From positions 1 to 10,314 of the forward strand of contig JAISAX010000405.1 in assembly GCA_031266495.1 (NCBI GenBank): 10,314 nucleotides of DNA. Direction: 5' to 3'. The notes below the pieces were generated by a model, which had not been told where the DNA came from, did not search any database, and was given only the letters and a program-made list of their open reading frames with translations. This DNA is from Opitutaceae bacterium (GTDB lineage: Bacteria > Verrucomicrobiota > Verrucomicrobiae > Opitutales > Opitutaceae). Both the position numbers and the translations under genes were made by a program. Shown here piece by piece: positions 6,033 to 10,314 of this stretch (its first letter is position 1; each line of letters opens with the position of its first letter).

Positions 6033-7235
6033 ATGAAGACCATCCTTTTTCTCGCGCTCCGCAGCCTGCGCCAGCACGCGCTCGCCACCTGGGTCACGAC
6101 GCTCTCCGTCGCCCTCTCCGGCGGCCTGCTCCTGACGGTCTGGATCGTCAAGGAGCAGTCGCAGCTCGCTTTCACCCGCGTGGACACCGGTTTCGATGCC
6201 GTCCTCGGCGCGCGCGGGTCGCCGCTCCAGCTCGTGCTCAACGCCATTTTCCATCTAGAGGCTTCGCCCGGCAACGTCTCGCGCGCCGACTACGAGTTCA
6301 TCAAAAAACATCCGGCCATCAAACGCGCCATCCCCATCGCCGTCGGCGACAACCTCCGCGGCTACCGGATCGTCGGCACCGAACCGGCGTATTTCGAGAC
6401 CGAATACGCCACGGGAAAAACCTTCGCGCTCGCCTCCGGGCGGATATTCGATCCCGGCGCCAAGGAGGCCGTCATCGGCAGCTTTGCCGCCGCGAAACTC
6501 GGCCTCCGCACAGGCGACACGTTTCACCCTTACCACGGACTCGCGTTCGACGAGAACCACCAGCACGCCGAAACCTACACCGTTGCCGGAGTCCTCGCCT
6601 CCTCCGGCACGCCCGCCGACAAAGTCGTCTGGATCCCCCTGCACGGCCTGCAAACCATGTCCGGCCACGCCGCCGCCACCGCCGACCAGGTCAGCGCCGT
6701 GCTCGTGCAACTCCGCTCGCCCGCCGCCGGATTCCAGCTCGACTTGTTATACAACAAGCAAGGCGACCGCCTGACCTTCGCCTACCCGATCGGCGCGATC
6801 ATGGCGGGGTTTTTTCGGAAAATCGGCTGGTTCGACCGCGTGCTTGCGCTCATCGCCTGGCTCGTCGGCCTCGTATCCGCCGCCGGAGTACTGGTGGCGA
6901 TTTACAACTCCATGGCCGCCCGCCGTCGCGACCTCGCCATCCTGCGCGCGCTCGGCGCCCGCCGCCGCACCCTCTTCGGCGCGATCGTGCTCGAAGCCGC
7001 CGCCATCGGCTTCTTCGGCATGATCGCCGCCTTTGCCGTCCTCGCCCTCATCGGCGGCGGCGTCGCCGCCATCATCCGCGCCCAGGCCGGAGTCGTCCTC
7101 GACATCTGGACCTGGACGCCCGTCATGCTCTGGGCGCCGCTCGCCATGATCGCGCTCTGCTCCCTCGGCGGAGTCGTCCCCGCGATCAAGGCCTACCGCA
7201 ACGACGTTGCCACCAACCTCGCCCCCACCTCGTAA
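6033..7235 (+). CDS. ABC transporter permease, FtsX/MacB-fold
   Basis: A 400-residue permease with the four-helix MacB/LolE layout: TM1 at about 17-38, a large periplasmic domain at about 40-265, TM2 at about 269-291, TM3 at about 316-347 and TM4 at about 363-386. After TM2 comes MAARRRDLAILRALGARRRT (294-313), the cytoplasmic coupling segment typical of FtsX-fold permeases that contacts the ATPase. The periplasmic domain has the MacB-like opening and a histidine cluster, HPYHGLAFDENHQH (165-178, with H165, H168, H176 and H178), unusual for lipoprotein or FtsEX systems and suggestive of metal contact. It follows its ATPase by 97 bases and is followed after 66 bases by a His-rich lipoprotein. 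In the Zrg comparison this is the ZrgB/ZrgC-type permease. Lipoprotein release or efflux roles cannot be excluded. Confidence 0.95.
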   Translation: MKTILFLALRSLRQHALATWVTTLSVALSGGLLLTVWIVKEQSQLAFTRVDTGFDAVLGARGSPLQLVLNAIFHLEASPGNVSRADYEFIKKHPAIKRAIPIAVGDNLRGYRIVGTEPAYFETEYATGKTFALASGRIFDPGAKEAVIGSFAAAKLGLRTGDTFHPYHGLAFDENHQHAETYTVAGVLASSGTPADKVVWIPLHGLQTMSGHAAATADQVSAVLVQLRSPAAGFQLDLLYNKQGDRLTFAYPIGAIMAGFFRKIGWFDRVLALIAWLVGLVSAAGVLVAIYNSMAARRRDLAILRALGARRRTLFGAIVLEAAAIGFFGMIAAFAVLALIGGGVAAIIRAQAGVVLDIWTWTPVMLWAPLAMIALCSLGGVVPAIKAYRNDVATNLAPTS

Positions 7236-7249
7236 CCATCTCCCGTCAG

Positions 7250-7301
7250 CCAACCAAACCAACCAGACAACCAACCCGACAGACAGACACACACACAACC
7301 C
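7250..7301 (+). promoter_or_regulatory. A/C-only short-repeat leader of the lipoprotein gene
   Basis: The 52 bases before the ATG are built from CCAA/CCAG-like tetramers, then cagacagac and an ACACACAC tract, and end in aaccc. T is absent and G is very rare; no Shine-Dalgarno sequence is visible. It is the same type of unstructured leader as the hexamer leaders elsewhere, though the repeat unit is different. Confidence 0.55.
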
Positions 7302-7859
7302 ATGCAAACAACCATCCGCATCTCCATCAACGCGCTCGCGGTCGCCGCCGCGCTTGCCCTCGCCACCGCCGGCTGCCACCGGCACGACGACGCCCACGCC
7401 GCCGCCGGAACCACCACCACCGCCGCCGGCCACCACCACGAACACACGCCCCCGCACGGCGGCACGCCCGTCGTCCTCGGCGACGAGGCGTTTCACCTCG
7501 AACTGGTCCGCGACGCCGGGGCCGGCAAGCTCCAGATCTACGTCATGGACGGAGAACTGGAAAACTTCATCCGCATCCCCGCCGCCTCGATCAGCATTAC
7601 GGCAACGGTCAACGGCCAGCCGCAGGCGCTTGTCTTCCGGCCCGTGGCGAGCGAGGCCACCGGCGAGACGGCCGGCGACACCTCTCTCTTCGAAGCGGAG
7701 GCCGGCTGGATCGGCACCAAAGCCGCCGACGACTTCGACGCCACCCTGGAAACCATCACCATCAAAGGCACCGCCTTCAACAACGTGAAGTTCAACTACC
7801 CCAAAGGCAACGAGGACGACGACGACGACGATCACGGCGAACACGAACACAAACACTAA
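7302..7859 (+). CDS. His/Asp-rich periplasmic lipoprotein, predicted metal binder (ZrgA-like role)
   Basis: A 185-residue exported protein. Residues 1-24 are a signal peptide with a lipobox-like end (ATAGC) and C25 as the likely lipidated residue. The mature N-terminus is rich in histidine: HRHDDAH (26-32) and HHHEHTPPH (44-52). A conserved-looking core starts at HGGTPVVLGDEAFHLELV and KLQIYVMDGELENFI. The C-terminus is an Asp run followed by HGEHEHKH (171-185). Such clusters bind Zn, Ni or Co in many metal chaperones, so binding is a strong inference but the metal is unproved. Vibrio ZrgA is also a His-rich periplasmic protein encoded with an ABC transporter and a DUF3299 protein; I cannot confirm sequence homology (DUF2796). 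It lies 66 bases after the permease and 70 before the DUF3299 gene. Confidence 0.87.
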   Translation: MQTTIRISINALAVAAALALATAGCHRHDDAHAAAGTTTTAAGHHHEHTPPHGGTPVVLGDEAFHLELVRDAGAGKLQIYVMDGELENFIRIPAASISITATVNGQPQALVFRPVASEATGETAGDTSLFEAEAGWIGTKAADDFDATLETITIKGTAFNNVKFNYPKGNEDDDDDDHGEHEHKH

Positions 7860-7903
7860 AGAAACGCCTTCGTCTTTACCTTCGTTGCCTTTGTTTCCTT
7901 CTG

Positions 7904-7927
7904 TTCAAATTCAGATTCAAATTCAAA
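7904..7927 (+). promoter_or_regulatory. Hexamer tandem repeat before the DUF3299 gene
   Basis: TTCAAA, TTCAGA, TTCAAA, TTCAAA in a row, followed by CC and the ATG at 7930. It is the clearest case of the leader type seen at 1708-1743 and 6009-6026: a hexamer array, G-poor, ending within a few bases of the start codon, with no Shine-Dalgarno sequence. Confidence 0.7.
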
Positions 7928-7929
7928 CC

Positions 7930-8571
7930 ATGAAAGCCGCCGACCAGAGAATCGCCCGCCAGACCGCCCGCCGCCACAAACTGATCAAACGCCTGCTGGT
8001 CTGGACAGCGGTGGCCATCCCCTTCATAGCGCTCGCCGCCCTGCTCGACCCGCAGCGCGAAGACCGCGCCGCGCGCGACGCCGCCGCGCAGCAGGAACTC
8101 GCCGCCCGCCAGGCCGTCCTCGAACAGGTGCCCGAATCGAAGCGCGGCCTCCGGAGCGGCCCCGGCTCCGGCAACGACATCCTCGACCTGAGTTTTTCGA
8201 AACTCGAATTCGAGGTCCCGCCCGAAGCCGCCCGGCCAAAAGACGGCCAGCCACGCCACGACAACTACGCGCCCGACCGCATCCGCGCGTACAACGGACG
8301 CACTGTACGCCTGCGCGGATACATGCTCCCCGTGCGCATGGAAGAAGGCAAAGTACGCGAATGCCTGCTCATGGCCGGCCAGATGACCTGCTGCTACGGA
8401 GCCACGCCCAACTTCTGGGAATTTGTTTCTGTCAAACTGGCCGGGCCGCCCGTGCCGGGTCTGATGGACGTGCCCCTTGTATTCGAAGGCACCCTCACCA
8501 CAGGCGACGTTTACGACAACGGTTACTGGACCCAGTATTACACCATGGAAGCCACCTCCGTCAGCCGATGA
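7930..8571 (+). CDS. DUF3299-type membrane-anchored protein (ZrgD-like)
   Basis: A 213-residue protein. A basic N-terminus (HKLIKR) and one membrane segment (about 22-39) anchor it with the rest exported. The segment 42-66 is Ala/Arg/Gln-rich and probably helical. The DUF3299 core runs from about 118 to 210: NGRTVRLRGYMLPVR (122-136), the paired cysteines TCCYGATPNFWEFVSVK (153-169), then VPLVFEGTLTTG and YTMEATSV. The CC-x-G-x-x-P motif is the hallmark of this family. Its function is unknown, but in Vibrio a DUF3299 protein is part of the Zur-controlled ZrgABCDE zinc locus. The ATG at 7930 follows a hexamer leader; the longer frame would translate that repeat. The stop overlaps the next start (ATGA at 8568-8571), which suggests translational coupling. 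Confidence 0.9.
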   Translation: MKAADQRIARQTARRHKLIKRLLVWTAVAIPFIALAALLDPQREDRAARDAAAQQELAARQAVLEQVPESKRGLRSGPGSGNDILDLSFSKLEFEVPPEAARPKDGQPRHDNYAPDRIRAYNGRTVRLRGYMLPVRMEEGKVRECLLMAGQMTCCYGATPNFWEFVSVKLAGPPVPGLMDVPLVFEGTLTTGDVYDNGYWTQYYTMEATSVSR

Positions 8572-9278
8572 GCAGGATTTTCGATTTTCGATTCTCGATT
8601 CTCGATTTGAAGGAGCCGTTGGTATCCAACCGGGGAGCACCGCGGAAAGAGGACCGGATCGGGAGTGGCGGGAGTGGCGGGAGTGGCGCGGGCGTCCCGC
8701 CCGCAAGCGTTGCCTCACCGCTCCGGCGTGGCACGGGCTTCCAGCCCGTGAGCGTTGCCTCTCCGATCCGGCGGCGCTTTGCGCCGTCCCACGGGCGATT
8801 GACGGAAAATGCCCGCGCCACTCCGCGCCTGCTGCGCGTGACCGCATGGACGGGTGTCATCTTGATGGTGGTGCTGGCATTCGGCGCGGCGAGTCCGCAA
8901 TTCCACGCCTGGTTCCATGCGGAGGCCCATGCCGCCGCCGCCGCCGCGTATCACGAACACGAACACAGTTCCCCGGAGGCCACCTCCTCCCCTCCCGCCA
9001 ACCCCGCCAACCCAGCCAACCCCGCCCGCTCCCCTGCCCTGCCCGCCCCTCCCGCCCCTCCCGCCGACTCCGGCAGCGCGTCGTCCGTGCCCGAGGATGA
9101 CGACGGCTGTGTCATCACGATATTCGCGCACGGTGTTGTGAGCCTGAGCGCGGCCCTTGTCCTGCTCGCCGGGATCGCCGTCCTCAAACCCGCGCACCGG
9201 GTCGCCTGCGACCGGATTGCCCCTGCCGCGCCGCGTTACACCTGGTTGCGAACCCACGCGCCCCCTCCGGCGGCCTGA
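8568..9278 (+). CDS. His-rich membrane protein with CVITxF motif (DUF2946-like), repeat-derived N-terminus
   Basis: The full frame codes 236 residues. Residues 3-80 are translated from repeats: the heptamer tract 8576-8608, the nonamer tract 8661-8687 and the hairpins at 8688-8786. The likely ancestral protein begins near RLLRVTAW (residues 87-94): one membrane segment (about 93-107), then FHAWFHAEAH and YHEHEH, a Pro/Ala/Asn linker with NPANPANPA, then CVITIFAHG starting near residue 181, a second membrane segment (about 190-207) and a THAPPPAA end. It resembles the 4667-5017 product. The ATG at 8568 overlaps the DUF3299 stop. Alternative starts are TTG 8799, which keeps the basic residues before the membrane segment, and GTG 8838. 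I keep 8568 as the outer limit and doubt that the first 80 residues matter. A metal-related role is inferred from the histidines and context. Confidence 0.68.
   Translation: MSRIFDFRFSILDLKEPLVSNRGAPRKEDRIGSGGSGGSGAGVPPASVASPLRRGTGFQPVSVASPIRRRFAPSHGRLTENARATPRLLRVTAWTGVILMVVLAFGAASPQFHAWFHAEAHAAAAAAYHEHEHSSPEATSSPPANPANPANPARSPALPAPPAPPADSGSASSVPEDDDGCVITIFAHGVVSLSAALVLLAGIAVLKPAHRVACDRIAPAAPRYTWLRTHAPPPAA
8576..8608 (+). repeat. Heptamer tandem repeat at the start of the last operon gene
   Basis: Units are GATTTTC twice, GATTCTC twice, then a partial GATTT. The tract begins six bases after the ATG/TGA overlap at 8568-8571. The unit length of 7 is not a multiple of three, so a change in copy number would shift the frame of any protein started at 8568. 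Its translation, FDFRFSILDL, is low-complexity and unlike the rest of the protein. Confidence 0.75.
8661..8786. repeat. Modular hairpin repeat, copy inside the last operon reading frame
   Basis: Three perfect GGGAGTGGC nonamers (8661-8687) are followed by hairpins gcgggcg/cgcccgc with loop tcc (8688-8704), cacgggct/agcccgtg with loop tcc (8732-8750) and cggcgc/gcgccg with loop ttt (8772-8786). Near-identical spacers, agcgttgcctcaccgctccgg-type, occur at 8706-8726 and 8751-8771, showing two tandem hairpin-plus-spacer units. Stems and spacers match those at 4453-4523 and 5043-5059. Confidence 0.85.
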
Positions 9279-9321
9279 GCCTGCGCGATTCCCGTCGCCG
9301 GGTCGCCGGCTCCCCGCCCCT

Positions 9322-9362
9322 CCCCCCCCCCCCCCGCCCCTCCCCCGCCGACACACACACAC
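9322..9362 (+). repeat. C14 homopolymer and (AC)6 microsatellite
   Basis: Fourteen consecutive C at 9322-9335 are followed by more C-rich sequence and six AC units at 9351-9362. This lies in the 218-bp gap between the operon and the PEP-CTERM gene. Such tracts are prone to slippage in the cell and to sequencing error, so their exact length is uncertain. Confidence 0.7.
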
Positions 9363-9386
9363 AACGCGGCGTGTCGTTTATAACCT

Positions 9387-9448
9387 GTCATGGCCGGGAC
9401 AACCACGTCTCGCGTCATGCCGCCGGGATTGTCATGCGCCTGCATGAC
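9387..9448 (+). promoter_or_regulatory. Repeated GTCATG half-sites upstream of the PEP-CTERM gene
   Basis: GTCATG occurs at 9387, 9414 and 9431, and in inverted form at 9443-9448. The last two make a perfect 7-bp inverted repeat, gtcatgc-gcct-gcatgac (9431-9448), 48 bases before the ATG at 9497. It could be an operator for a dimeric regulator or an RNA hairpin in the leader. No known binding motif was recognised, and no clear promoter boxes were found. Confidence 0.4.
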
Positions 9449-9496
9449 GGACCGGAACCTTTCAGTATTCAGAAAACAGTACATCTCTTGTCTTTT

Positions 9497-10314
9497 ATGA
9501 AAAACAACATTCTTGCAAAAACGTTCCCGACGGCTCTTGCCGCGGGACTCTTCATCATGATCGCTCCGCAATCCGGAGCGCAAGCAACCCCCGGCATCTA
9601 TACGGCCGGTCACGGCGACATTGGCGTGGCGTTCGAGGACGGTGAACTCGAACCCCACTGGCATCTCGGCTCCGCGGCCGTCGTCAATGGCCAGGAACTC
9701 GGCGGGGATGGCGGTGAATTTGCTCCGGACGAAATCATCGCCTCCGGCTCCGGCACGCTGGTCGTCAGCGGCGCCAATGCCTCGAAACTGAACAGCCTGC
9801 TGGGAGTGTCCCTCAATGACACGATCTACATCTTCGGTTCCGATTTTGAGCTGCCCAACCTGGGCTGGGCTTCGGAAGAACTGGACAAACCGGAGTGGAG
9901 CGGCGGCGTCATCAACGTGACGCTGTCCAGCGTCAGCGGTCCCGGATATTTCGCGCTCTTCCAGATAGACGAGGCCGACAGCACGATTAACACCGCCCGC
10001 TTCTCCAGTTACGATGCCGGCGCCACTGGCGCCAACAACGTGCTGGCAGTTCCGGCCGGAGGTCATGTTCACTACCTGTTCGGCTTCAGCGAAGCCGGTT
10101 CGTATGAACTGAGCCTTACCTTCAGCGGCACCCACACGACTGCGGGGTTCGTTGAATCAACGGCCACCTTTGGCATGGTGGTGGGAGAAAGTGCAAACGG
10201 AGCGACGCCGGTCCCGGAGCCAGCCACCTGCGTGCTTCTCGCCGGCGCAACGGGACTGCTCTTCGCGCTGAACCAAAGGATGCGCCTCCACCTCCGCCTC
10301 CGCCGTAAAACCGG
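9497..10314 (+). CDS. Secreted PEP-CTERM protein with choice-of-anchor M-like domain (runs off window end)
   Basis: The frame is open from the ATG at 9497 to the window edge (272 codons), so the stop lies outside but must be near. Residues 1-30 are a signal peptide ending GAQA. The body (about 33-215) matches my memory of the choice-of-anchor M (TIGR03769) pattern: TAGHGDIGVAFEDG (36-49), HWHLG (54-58), APDEI, GWASEE, VNVTL-like INVTLSSVSGPGYFALFQID (139-158), GGHVHYLFGFSEAGSYELSL (188-207). H39, H54, H56, H190 and H192 are candidate metal ligands. The end has VPEP at 239-242, a hydrophobic segment to about 258 and an Arg-rich tail, a complete PEP-CTERM signal for exosortase sorting to the outer surface. 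It lies 218 bases after the ABC operon. There is no Shine-Dalgarno sequence. It probably sits on the cell surface and captures a metal or metal complex; that role is inferred. Confidence 0.87.
   Translation, partial: MKNNILAKTFPTALAAGLFIMIAPQSGAQATPGIYTAGHGDIGVAFEDGELEPHWHLGSAAVVNGQELGGDGGEFAPDEIIASGSGTLVVSGANASKLNSLLGVSLNDTIYIFGSDFELPNLGWASEELDKPEWSGGVINVTLSSVSGPGYFALFQIDEADSTINTARFSSYDAGATGANNVLAVPAGGHVHYLFGFSEAGSYELSLTFSGTHTTAGFVESTATFGMVVGESANGATPVPEPATCVLLAGATGLLFALNQRMRLHLRLRRKT

Noticed and set aside
6747..7856. A 369-codon minus-strand frame over the permease end and lipoprotein
   Set aside because: Low-complexity Gly/Asp/Val product, the mirror of GCC-rich codons in the genuine genes.
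5948..7933. A 661-codon plus-strand frame covering the permease and lipoprotein region
   Set aside because: Its product is extremely rich in Arg, His and Pro with no domain. It is a shifted frame over two well-supported genes.
9373..9384. Zur-like half-site around gtttataacc
   Set aside because: It resembles one arm of a Zur box, but no matching second arm is present, and it lies before the PEP-CTERM gene only. Too weak to annotate.
9236..10135. A 299-codon minus-strand frame over the PEP-CTERM gene
   Set aside because: The plus strand encodes a full signal peptide, a recognisable domain and a VPEP sorting tail. The antisense frame has none of these and translates the C14 run as glycines.

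Overview
This is high-GC bacterial DNA that most resembles a member of the Opitutaceae (Verrucomicrobiota). The evidence is one PEP-CTERM protein plus a second PEP-CTERM tail, start codons without Shine-Dalgarno sequences, and intergenic palindromes of the kind common in Verrucomicrobia and Planctomycetes. The taxonomic call is inference, because no rRNA or other marker gene beyond L28 is present.

Left part (1-4335): a minus-strand gene (135-1583) for a conserved protein of unknown function, possibly ATP-grasp-like, is divergent from rpmB (ribosomal protein L28), which is closed by a clear intrinsic terminator. Next come an exported two-domain VOC/glyoxalase-like protein with a 13-G run in its coding sequence, an inverted-repeat element (3111-3232), a NIF3-family metal-centre protein, and the orphaned C-terminal tail of a PEP-CTERM protein.

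Central and right part (4336-9278): a repeat-rich spacer is followed by six same-strand genes. These are a small single-pass membrane protein with a CVITxF motif, a LolD/MacB-type ABC ATPase, an FtsX-type permease, a His/Asp-rich lipoprotein, a DUF3299 protein, and a second His-rich CVITxF membrane protein. The set matches, in outline, the ZrgABCDE-type zinc-acquisition loci described in Vibrio (ABC transporter, His-rich periplasmic protein, DUF3299 protein). I infer that it handles a divalent metal, probably zinc. The lipoprotein would bind or deliver metal, the ATPase and permease would provide mechanochemical coupling, and the flanking small proteins would be accessory.

Right end (9497 to the window edge): a secreted PEP-CTERM protein whose body looks like the choice-of-anchor M domain (TIGR03769). 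In Actinobacteria that domain is linked to metal ABC transporters and proposed to work as a surface relay. Its position beside a metal-type ABC operon in a Gram-negative PEP-CTERM organism is the most interesting point in the window.

Two non-coding themes recur. Several genes are preceded by short tandem repeats (often hexamers, poor in G) that end a few bases before the ATG, in place of a ribosome binding site. A modular family of GC-rich hairpins, often with 3-nt loops, occurs at four or more sites and includes a 59-bp block that is identical at two positions 4.5 kb apart; at one site the hairpins have become part of a reading frame.
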